Below are positions 1-6,566 of a stretch of DNA of 22,440 nt, piece by piece (the first letter of the stretch is position 1; each line of letters starts with the position of its first letter). Location: IMG/VR virus record IMGVR_UViG_3300032236_000292, positions 1-22,440 of that record. One strand, written 5' to 3'. Below the pieces are notes generated by a model that was not told where the DNA came from, searched no databases, and saw only the letters and a program-made list of their open reading frames with translations. The stretch comes from a virus. The translations under genes and the position numbers were made by a program.

Positions 1-633
1 TATAAAGCTCTCAGTTGCGTTTCCATACGCGGCATCCCAACCACTAATTGGTAAATTAGTTGTAATGATTGTTGGAAGACCATTATTAAACCGTGTACGA
101 ATTAAATGATGTAGCACAGTACGCTGCCAACCACTTGCTGATGTATGTTCTTTTCCTACATCATCTACAACTAGAACACGTATGTTGTAAGCATCATCTT
201 CACACTCACCATGCATACCTAAGAACAAACGTTCTTGCTCATCACTATGCTCACCCATAAGAGTACCATTAAGGTCCAAGATAGAAGTGAATGTAGAAAA
301 ATAACAAGGTGTTACAAGTACCTTGCCGTCTTCAACCATAAAGATTTCTGGAGGAAACTCACGAAGCATCTCTTGAATGATTGATACAGCAAGAGTAGTT
401 TTTCCATGACCTGGTTCACCAACAATTAGTAACCCTTTACCACAAGTCGACTTACCTTCCGCACGAATAATATCTCCATCTTTTACTTTCTGTATCCAAC
501 GCTTTGAAATTTCAAGGTCTTTTGGAGTTACATCTTTGCAGTCAGACAGCTCCCATCCAATTCTTGCTTTAGGGATACTAGCAACCTGAACCCAAGAACG
601 GCGTCTTATAGGTAAGGTATCTGTCTTAATCAT
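1..633 (-). CDS. DnaC-like helicase loader ATPase (3' end cut by window edge)
   Basis: Translating the minus strand from the ATG at 633 gives 211 codons with no stop before the window edge, so the C-terminus is missing. Visible motifs are Walker A GEPGHGKTT (residues 72-80), Walker B VLVVDDV (153-159) followed by GKEH, and a sensor-1-like TTNLP (191-195). This is the AAA+ pattern of DnaC/IstB-type loaders, which place the replicative helicase on origin DNA. About 70 residues precede Walker A, a suitable length for a helicase- or initiator-binding domain. Its start overlaps the stop of the 50-aa gene by 8 bases (ATGATTAA). With the winged-helix gene upstream, it resembles the lambda O/P or DnaD/DnaC arrangement. 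The ATPase class is clear; the loader role is inferred from context. Confidence 0.85.
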   Translation of the reverse strand, partial: MIKTDTLPIRRRSWVQVASIPKARIGWELSDCKDVTPKDLEISKRWIQKVKDGDIIRAEGKSTCGKGLLIVGEPGHGKTTLAVSIIQEMLREFPPEIFMVEDGKVLVTPCYFSTFTSILDLNGTLMGEHSDEQERLFLGMHGECEDDAYNIRVLVVDDVGKEHTSASGWQRTVLHHLIRTRFNNGLPTIITTNLPISGWDAAYGNATESFI

Positions 634-778
634 CTTTTTTCTCCTGCTGAGCATTACGGATATAGGTGTTTAGTTTATCAATAGTCTCTTTAGTAAGACC
701 AGCTGCACGCATCTGGCTTTCGCGTTCCTGCTCTTCCTTAAGCAGCTGTTCTTCGTAAAGACGTTTCATGTTACTCAT
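626..778 (-). CDS. 50-aa charged helical protein in the replication module
   Basis: I do not recognise this protein. The reading frame extends to 823, but the ATG at 778 (MSNMKRLYEEQ) is preferred: it has AAGG eight bases upstream and gives an 8-base overlap (ATGAGTAA) with the preceding gene, a junction style used elsewhere here. A second ATG at 769 is possible. The product is rich in Glu, Lys and Gln and should be almost entirely helical, with a coiled-coil-like N-terminal half (roughly residues 4-22) and a second helix (28-46). It lies between a presumed initiator and a helicase loader and overlaps both, so it could be a small adaptor of the replication complex. That role is inferred from position only. 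Confidence 0.6.
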   Translation of the reverse strand: MSNMKRLYEEQLLKEEQERESQMRAAGLTKETIDKLNTYIRNAQQEKKDD

Positions 779-1679
779 ATAACCAACCTTGTGTACTCTT
801 AGCATCCGCAGTAGCGGCTTCAACTTGTTCGTCTGTTCTTACCATATTGCGAGCCTGACTTGCAAGTTCATCAGCACGGTAGATGAATAGCTTCCAAAGA
901 ACTTCTGCATCATCGTACTTATCCATGCTTACAGACTCAAAGAACATATCAATCATTTTAACTTCTAACTCGCCATTTGTATTTAACCGCTTACGCATAT
1001 TTGACAAAGCAAAACCAAAACGACTAGAGCCTACACTCCATGGGCGGATATTCCAGTGCTTGGAAATCCTATCGGCGAACTCATACTTAACATCACTGAC
1101 TGTCCAGAGAGAAGGCTCTACCATACTACGGTGCATGATTTTGCCGTTTTGCTTTTCCTTCTGAGCAAGTTCGTGCTGCTCTTGCTTATACTTCAATGCT
1201 TCCTTGCGTTTATCGATTAGTTCGTCTGAACTGGAACTCTCAAACATTCCTCCCCAACCGCTCACGTCTTCCACCTCCAAATTTAATTTAACAAAGTTTT
1301 CTTCACGGGACTCCGTTCCCGTGTATTCTTTATAAGTATAACTACTTAAGTAACTAGTATTAGTTAGCTCAGACAGCTGACTCAGGGGGCGGGAATTTCC
1401 CGCTTCAGGGGACCAGCTTACTGGAGCGGGAAAACCCAGCTCCACAAGATGGTTATACCCAGCCTCTGTGACCACTCCGATGGTACGGATATCATTGCCG
1501 ACTTTGCTTCTAATGCGCTCTATGAAGCCCGCTTCTTCTAGTTCTTTTAGGACAGCTTGCATGAAGTCTTTACCATGCCGTTTAACGCCCTTAAATCGCT
1601 CTATACGGCGCGTAGAGGTAGGAGGTATACTCTGGTATACACATACCGTCAAAACGCCTGTAGCTTGCGCTGAAATCAT
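771..1679 (-). CDS. Winged-helix replication-initiator-like protein
   Basis: This 302-aa protein starts at an ATG that overlaps the upstream stop as ATGA. Residues 8-82 read as a winged helix: a helix at 38-50 (KDFMQAVLKELEEAGFIERI) followed by a wing-like hairpin around 60-72. Residues 84-135 are a polar, low-complexity linker rich in Ser, Thr, Glu and Asn. A charged helix follows (152-178), then a compact C-terminal domain (190-280) with aromatic and basic residues. A DNA-binding N-terminus, a linker and a C-terminal domain, placed just upstream of a DnaC-like loader, suggest a lambda O- or DnaD-like initiator. I see no specific family signature, so a transcription regulator remains possible. 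The linker-coding DNA carries the inverted repeats noted at 1304-1432. Confidence 0.7.
   Translation of the reverse strand: MISAQATGVLTVCVYQSIPPTSTRRIERFKGVKRHGKDFMQAVLKELEEAGFIERIRSKVGNDIRTIGVVTEAGYNHLVELGFPAPVSWSPEAGNSRPLSQLSELTNTSYLSSYTYKEYTGTESREENFVKLNLEVEDVSGWGGMFESSSSDELIDKRKEALKYKQEQHELAQKEKQNGKIMHRSMVEPSLWTVSDVKYEFADRISKHWNIRPWSVGSSRFGFALSNMRKRLNTNGELEVKMIDMFFESVSMDKYDDAEVLWKLFIYRADELASQARNMVRTDEQVEAATADAKSTQGWLYE
1304..1432. other. Candidate replication origin inside the initiator gene
   Basis: Four elements cluster here. An inverted repeat CACGGGA/TCCCGTG lies at 1304-1323 with a 6-base loop. A 44-base stretch at 1324-1367 has only 9 G or C bases. GCGGGAA and its inverted copy TTCCCGC lie at 1389-1403 around one base. 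A third GCGGGAA lies at 1426-1432. GC-rich repeats flanking an easily melted tract, inside an initiator gene and in its linker-coding part, resemble lambda ori within gene O. There are few repeat copies and they are not evenly spaced, so the call is tentative. Confidence 0.3.
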
Positions 1680-2248
1680 TTCTGGAGTACCTCAGCCAGC
1701 TTCTTGGCGAATTCCTCAGCAAAAATGATAGCAATCTCACGAATATTGTCATTATTTTGAGACATAACTTCTTTAAGATGTGGTACATTATCTGTTAATA
1801 ACTGCAACAGCTCAGCATTTTCTTCTACCACTTGTTCAATTGCTTTCATTACGTGTGGTCTAGGTTTATATGTATCCTCAGTTAACTCAATAGAAGTAAG
1901 AACAAATAGACCATTTGTTAAGTCAAGGGCTACTATTCCATGCTCTGTGGCTTTATCTAGAGCAACTTTAGAATCGCGGTCATTTTCATCCCATAAAATA
2001 AAATAAGCGCTAGTGTCTGAACTCTCAAGTTCTACTTGAAGGTTTGTATTATCTGTATCAGAAGCAAAGCTCATTTTCTTTTCTTCTAGATATTGCTTGG
2101 CATATACCTGTCCATCTGACAGGCTCCCATTGGAAGAGAGTAACCAAAAACGTGCATTTTTGTTAGCATAAATGTAATCGTCAATCAGGGCTTCTACATT
2201 TTCCCTGCTCGTCTTTCCATTGCCAACAATTACGATATCTTCGTACAT
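1676..2248 (-). CDS. Unknown 190-aa protein with Rossmann-like N-terminus
   Basis: I do not recognise the family. The N-terminus (IVIVGNGKTS, residues 5-14) is a beta strand plus a Gly-rich turn. Then come a helix, a second strand (FWLLSS) and SDGQVYAKQYL, which together suggest a small nucleotide- or ligand-binding alpha/beta fold. The last 60 residues (about 130-190) look helical. A strong AAGGAG precedes the ATG by five bases. It is the first gene of the replication cluster and has its own likely promoter (2277-2304). A SLOG-like nucleotide-binding role is possible but unproven. Confidence 0.75.
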   Translation of the reverse strand: MYEDIVIVGNGKTSRENVEALIDDYIYANKNARFWLLSSNGSLSDGQVYAKQYLEEKKMSFASDTDNTNLQVELESSDTSAYFILWDENDRDSKVALDKATEHGIVALDLTNGLFVLTSIELTEDTYKPRPHVMKAIEQVVEENAELLQLLTDNVPHLKEVMSQNNDNIREIAIIFAEEFAKKLAEVLQK

Positions 2249-2251
2249 GTT

Positions 2252-2274
2252 GTCTCCTTAGACGGTTAGGAGAC
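2252..2274 (-). promoter_or_regulatory. Hairpin covering the ribosome-binding site of the 190-aa gene
   Basis: A perfect 7-bp inverted repeat, GTCTCCT (2252-2258) and AGGAGAC (2268-2274), has a 9-base loop. On the minus-strand transcript the second arm contains the AAGGAG Shine-Dalgarno site of the gene starting at 2248. No U-tract follows, so it is not a typical terminator. It could hide the ribosome-binding site in transcripts that read through from the tail operon. Confidence 0.45.
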
Positions 2275-2276
2275 TA

Positions 2277-2304
2277 ACTATACTCGTAGATTATTTAGCG
2301 TCAA
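2277..2304 (-). promoter_or_regulatory. Sigma70-like promoter for the replication cluster
   Basis: On the minus strand, TTGACG (2304-2299) and TATAGT (2282-2277) are separated by 16 bases. Each matches the consensus at five of six positions. The -35 box begins two bases after the stop region of the preceding gene, and the start codon at 2248 lies about 29 bases past the -10 box. It would transcribe the 190-aa protein, initiator, small protein and loader. Host sigma preferences are unknown. Confidence 0.55.
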
Positions 2305-2305
2305 A

Positions 2306-2992
2306 TCAAGATAGAGTTACTGTTGAAGTTGTAGCACTAACTGCAGAATAAGTGTTAGCAACAGTAATTTTATAGTATAAACTTTTACCTGTGTAATTAG
2401 TATTTAGTGTTTCAACATACTGAGCACCCATAGAAGCTGTGTATATAGTGCTATAAACAACACCTTCACTCTGACCATTAACATATCTTGTAATAGATAA
2501 CGTAGCTGCTGGAGATACAGAATTAGAAACACCGTAGTTAACAGATGGTATTAAATATCCCTTTGAGTTTTTAGAATATGTGAAATCACCAAAAGAAATA
2601 TACGCTGAGTTCCAACCTGCTGTAGAAAGAGCTGCTGTAGTAGCAGGTGGTTGTGCAGTTTTAATTTTAATAAGGCTTGCCCACTTATTACTTACCCAAG
2701 CTGTAGGAGCAGTTCCTAGTGTAATTGTTCCAGTAGTCACAGCAGTTCCATCTGTCACATACGCAATGAATGAGTTAGAGTTAGCAACATTAGCTACAAT
2801 TCCATTTACTATGTTTGCTGTAGTAGGTGCTGATATTCCAGTAACAGTAATAATTTGACCAGTTTTAAAGTTATGTGGGTCTTGTGTATTAAATACAATT
2901 TGTTGAGGTTGACTAGTAGCAGTAGGTTTTGGGTATACAGTTCCACCAGTAATAACTGCAGTTAGTCCACCTTGGTCAATAGAGTTACGCAA
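2306..2992 (-). CDS. Small distal tail or fiber-like protein (last gene of the tail operon)
   Basis: This 228-aa, Ser/Thr/Asn-rich, beta-predicted protein has no Cys and no visible signal peptide. Its start codon is TTG at 2992, which overlaps the preceding stop (TTGCGTAA); no in-frame ATG or GTG lies between it and the upstream stop. Residues 31-90 hold a module seen in three other proteins here: PHNFKTGQIITVTG followed by an Asn-rich turn and a strand. The C-terminal half (about 120-228) is unrecognised beta structure. Following a gpI-like gene, it sits where contractile phages often encode fibers or fiber adaptors. No collagen-like or chaperone domain is visible, so 'fiber' is inferred from place and composition. 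Confidence 0.6.
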   Translation of the reverse strand: MRNSIDQGGLTAVITGGTVYPKPTATSQPQQIVFNTQDPHNFKTGQIITVTGISAPTTANIVNGIVANVANSNSFIAYVTDGTAVTTGTITLGTAPTAWVSNKWASLIKIKTAQPPATTAALSTAGWNSAYISFGDFTYSKNSKGYLIPSVNYGVSNSVSPAATLSITRYVNGQSEGVVYSTIYTASMGAQYVETLNTNYTGKSLYYKITVANTYSAVSATTSTVTLS

Positions 2993-5900
2993 AGTAAATA
3001 CCGTCCGTCATAATAGTTTTAATGTTACCTAAGTTAAATACTCGGTTTGGATATAAGTGGCTACGAGACGCGTTTGCTGTACCTTCCCAAACAGAGTCTC
3101 TATTATCTGAAGAATTAAACCCATCGAAAGACCCATCAAAATAAGTTAGTGGTCCTGCTGCCGCTTCAAATAAAACAGCATCAATATAATAAGTTGTAGT
3201 AGTACTATCTGGGGAAGCAAAACTTAATACTGCATACGCTGCGTTTGGGTCAGAAGTAAATGTAACTGATACTTGAGTCCAAGTATTGGCTTCTAGAGTA
3301 AAAAAGTTATTACTATAAGTTTGTATACTTGAAAGACTAGTATCATATGTTGTAGCGCCTAATGATACTCTACAAGACGTAGCAGCCTTAACCCATAAAG
3401 AACCAGTATAAGTAGTATTTGCACTAATAGAAATTGCCTGAGTAGCTGTTACTGGTTGTAGGTTCATAGTAGTTGGTGAACCAGACTGTACTACTTTTAC
3501 TGATTGAGAACCTACATACACATTACTAGAAATATCTCCATTTACTAAAAAGCTAGTTGTAGCAGTAGTAGTACTAGTTGTGAAGAATGCACCTATTGTT
3601 CCAAGTGTAACTGTTCCTTCAAGTGATGGGTTAGTAATAAGGTTAACTCGTGGTGCGTTAATAGTTACATATGTTAATTGTGCGTCTTCGTATACAGAGT
3701 TTGATGAAACATATGCAGAGAGAATTGATGGGTTAGTAACTGTAGGTGTAGTAGTCATAGTGTAGGTAAGCTGAGTTGTATTTGGTACAGATGCAATTGC
3801 AAATGTGCCATCGTAAGGGGCCCCAATTCCAGTAACTGTTACATAGTTAGTAGATGAGTACCCAGTCCAGTTATTAGCAGAAAAACCATGTGGGAAATTA
3901 GTTGTGATTGTTGCTGTAGTTCCAGAGTTAGTTGCGCTTGTTATCTGAATACCTTTTTCAAACTGTGCTGCATCTAGGTAAAAAGATTTAGATACAATTC
4001 CAGTTGCAATATCTCTAATTTGAATCATTGGTTCTGCATAGTATGCTCCACTAGGAGCGGTTCCTTGGGCAACAACAGGTACCCAAGTTTTATTAGAGCT
4101 TGCATTAATAGTAGCTGTTGTATGGTGAGTATTGCTAAAGGTAAGGGGGTACAGAGTAACTGAACCAGTAGGACTAGTAGATAGAGTTACTGTACCCGAA
4201 CCAATTGATGAAACAGTTGTATCAGCAGCAATGTTATTACCAGCCACATACATACCAACAGCAATGCCTGATGTAGCAACTGTAATTATTGCAGAGCTTG
4301 CAGTTCCAACAGTTGGAGTAACAGTTGTACTATTAATAATGTTTCCTTTATTGTCATACCAATTAAGGAAAGGCTCAATTACAGCAGTATCAGCACCGCC
4401 AATATATCCACCAGAGTTAGCAAAAGCACTAAACGTGTAAGGAATACCTGGGGTTACAGCAAGCATAACTGACGAAGCAGCAACTTTATCCGCACCAGAT
4501 TTAGATGACCATACTTCATCATTGATTGCTATATCTCCAACAGTAGGTTGGGATAGTGTAACTGTACTAGATTCTATCTTAGTAATATAGGTTCCAGGAG
4601 TAATGCTAGGGTGTATTAAATACTCATTAGTACTTAGTGTTGAGCTTCCATAAAATGTAAGTTTAGTAGTACCACTAGTTGTTGTAGATGATGCTCTGAC
4701 TCTTTTAGGTCTTAACGCAACAGTCATAACTCTAGATGTTGTTGTGCTAGGAGTAACCTTACCCATACCAGTAATCATGTTAGTAGATACTTTAATGGTT
4801 ACGCCTGAAGCGGAGCTAGTAGTTATTTGATTAATTCTAAATGTAGTACTAGATAAAATACTTGTAATAACTGTTCCTGCACTAAATACATTTGTGCCAC
4901 TAGTAATAGCTACTGCGGAGCCAGCCTTAATATTAGCGGTACTAGATACTATTACTACAGTAGTTCCAAAGACTAGGTTTACACCAGTAAAAGATTGACC
5001 AGGACCATTTGTATAAGCATCATTAAACGCTGATATTGTTGTACCACTACTAGAATCAACAGGACCTGCAGCAGTAATAACTGGTTTATATGTAGGGTAA
5101 GTATCATTGAAGTCAGCGCTATCTACTACAAACCATGCACCAATTCCGTCTTCAAAAGAAGCGGAGTTAAAGTCCTGCATTTGATTTTTTCCAGAAGTTA
5201 GAACTACTCCATACCCAGTGTATGCCTTGATAAGAGTTGCAAGCCCATCAGTAGACCCGTTTTCCATATAAATTTTTATGGCGTTTTTAAGAAGAATACG
5301 TGCTTGTGTGATGTCTCTTACATCAGAATAAGATATTCCAAATTCTTTTAATAATTGTTTAAGTAAAATTTCATCTACATTATTTACATCATATGTATTA
5401 AATACATTTGTAGCTTGCGCTTTATATTGTTCAATATGAAATGCAAATAAACTTAAGAAGTCTGTTAGGTCATTACCGCTATTAGTTTGACTTGCGCCAA
5501 TATAATATTCTGGAAGATTAGTTAACAGATAGTCAAGCATCCCAGTATTCTTTATTAAGATAGATTCTGTTTCACCCAGTTTAGACCAGTAAAGCAAACC
5601 ATTATCATAGTACTGAATAAACAAAGCGTAATAAGTTTTATTTGCTTTAGAATTAACTGCAACTGATGTTTTTGCAGGGTTAGTTATTGTAGCAGTATTT
5701 GAACCAAACGAATCATAAACGTGGTAGTTGGCACTTGGTCCACTTGAGTTAGGTTGCTTACTATCTACTTTAGTTCCTATTGCTGATGCAGGTACTACAA
5801 TGTAATCTCCTACAGCATAGTTAGAGCCACCAGAACGAAGTGTTGCTCCAGCAGCTCCCGAGGAAACATCTACTAGTGCATTTTTACCATGTGAATTACC

Positions 5901-6566
5901 AAGTCCTACTACTGAAATTGCAGTAGTAGTAATAGAAGGAGTTGGTGCGGTTGTACTGTTATCTAAAGTAATTGTTTTTATACTATTTGTACTAGCAGAA
6001 GAAACTCCAGTGATGTTTATAAGAACATCTGCAACATTAGTTCCTAAGTTAGTACCCGCTGTTGCTGCGTATCCGATATCTGCTTTATTTATGTACAGAG
6101 TACTTCCTGATGTATATCCTCCACCAGCACAATTAAGCTTTACAGATATAACAGTTCCGTTGTTACCCACAGCTGGACCAGATACAGTTACATCAAAAGT
6201 TGCCCCACTAAAAGTTGTATGGCTACTTTCATTCCAACCCTTAACACCAGTGTAAGTTATATAATCAACAGTATTTAATAAACCTTCATTGTATCCGCCA
6301 CCACTATACGTGAATGTTGTAATAACATTACCAGTATTTAAAGTAGCAACTTTATAAATTAAATTTTTATTAGCATCGGTATAGATTACTGTTCCATCAT
6401 TTGGGTTTAATGGAGTTCCTGTATAGCTTCGTACAAGTTTAATTTGGTTCCAACGTACATTAGTTGGTGGCGCACTCCAGTAGACATGAGTAACCCCATA
6501 GTTATTTGGACGTGCGCCCATAGAAACGTTAAGGGATGACGTAGTTATTGGAGAAGCTGTTGACAT
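2985..6566 (-). CDS. Giant gpI-like baseplate/tail protein with carbohydrate-binding-like domains
   Basis: At 1193 aa this is the longest product in the window and several times longer than P2 gpI. Residues 20-85 plus 300-340 look like one FnIII-type domain split by a GGGY-type insert (86-265). Residues 343-460 resemble the P2 gpI/tail-protein-I fold (MLDYLLTNLPEYY at 343-355, then NGSTDGLATLIKAYTGYGV). A CenC-like jelly roll starts at 463 and ends near 873 but is broken by inserts at 505-690 and 750-812. An HGF-type module (874-950) and an intact CenC-like domain (972-1137, NLITNPSLEG to YYIDAVLFE) follow. The end has YFDGSFDG and W.GT motifs found in actinophage minor tail proteins. It probably links the wedge to fibers and binds host surface sugars. 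Its start overlaps the wedge stop as TAATG. Confidence 0.75.
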   Translation of the reverse strand: MSTASPITTSSLNVSMGARPNNYGVTHVYWSAPPTNVRWNQIKLVRSYTGTPLNPNDGTVIYTDANKNLIYKVATLNTGNVITTFTYSGGGYNEGLLNTVDYITYTGVKGWNESSHTTFSGATFDVTVSGPAVGNNGTVISVKLNCAGGGYTSGSTLYINKADIGYAATAGTNLGTNVADVLINITGVSSASTNSIKTITLDNSTTAPTPSITTTAISVVGLGNSHGKNALVDVSSGAAGATLRSGGSNYAVGDYIVVPASAIGTKVDSKQPNSSGPSANYHVYDSFGSNTATITNPAKTSVAVNSKANKTYYALFIQYYDNGLLYWSKLGETESILIKNTGMLDYLLTNLPEYYIGASQTNSGNDLTDFLSLFAFHIEQYKAQATNVFNTYDVNNVDEILLKQLLKEFGISYSDVRDITQARILLKNAIKIYMENGSTDGLATLIKAYTGYGVVLTSGKNQMQDFNSASFEDGIGAWFVVDSADFNDTYPTYKPVITAAGPVDSSSGTTISAFNDAYTNGPGQSFTGVNLVFGTTVVIVSSTANIKAGSAVAITSGTNVFSAGTVITSILSSTTFRINQITTSSASGVTIKVSTNMITGMGKVTPSTTTSRVMTVALRPKRVRASSTTTSGTTKLTFYGSSTLSTNEYLIHPSITPGTYITKIESSTVTLSQPTVGDIAINDEVWSSKSGADKVAASSVMLAVTPGIPYTFSAFANSGGYIGGADTAVIEPFLNWYDNKGNIINSTTVTPTVGTASSAIITVATSGIAVGMYVAGNNIAADTTVSSIGSGTVTLSTSPTGSVTLYPLTFSNTHHTTATINASSNKTWVPVVAQGTAPSGAYYAEPMIQIRDIATGIVSKSFYLDAAQFEKGIQITSATNSGTTATITTNFPHGFSANNWTGYSSTNYVTVTGIGAPYDGTFAIASVPNTTQLTYTMTTTPTVTNPSILSAYVSSNSVYEDAQLTYVTINAPRVNLITNPSLEGTVTLGTIGAFFTTSTTTATTSFLVNGDISSNVYVGSQSVKVVQSGSPTTMNLQPVTATQAISISANTTYTGSLWVKAATSCRVSLGATTYDTSLSSIQTYSNNFFTLEANTWTQVSVTFTSDPNAAYAVLSFASPDSTTTTYYIDAVLFEAAAGPLTYFDGSFDGFNSSDNRDSVWEGTANASRSHLYPNRVFNLGNIKTIMTDGIYFA
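3717..3947 (-). repeat. HGF-type beta module in the giant tail protein
   Basis: Codons 874-950 hold FPHGFSAN, YVTVTGIG and a TFAIASV strand, then a TQLTYTM strand. Related modules lie at 6743-6958 (AHGFVAGQTVTVTG), 2723-2902 (PHNFKTGQIITVTG) and 17025-17216 (FAPGQVLTISG). Confidence 0.65.
4137..4313 (-). repeat. GI-VGM beta module in the giant tail protein
   Basis: Codons 752-810 encode AIITVATSGIAVGMYVAG, then TTVSSIGSGTVTLS and LYPLTF, matching the neck and sheath modules. It interrupts the first CenC-like jelly roll. Confidence 0.7.

Noticed and set aside
779-823. Longer version of the 50-aa gene starting at 823
   Set aside because: It would extend 45 bases into the preceding gene. The ATG at 778 has AAGG at proper distance and a standard 8-base overlap.
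883-1164. Plus-strand frames such as 883-1164, 1468-1728, 14414-14941, 17251-17595 and 19515-20031
   Set aside because: Each lies opposite a well-supported minus-strand gene. Their products lack recognisable domains, and they have no convincing ribosome sites or operon spacing.
1591-1788. Alternative minus frame overlapping the initiator and 190-aa genes
   Set aside because: It straddles a proper ATGA junction between two better genes and encodes no recognisable domain.
2252-2274. Hairpin as an intrinsic terminator of the tail operon
   Set aside because: No U-tract follows the stem on the minus strand, and the second arm is the ribosome-binding site of the next gene.
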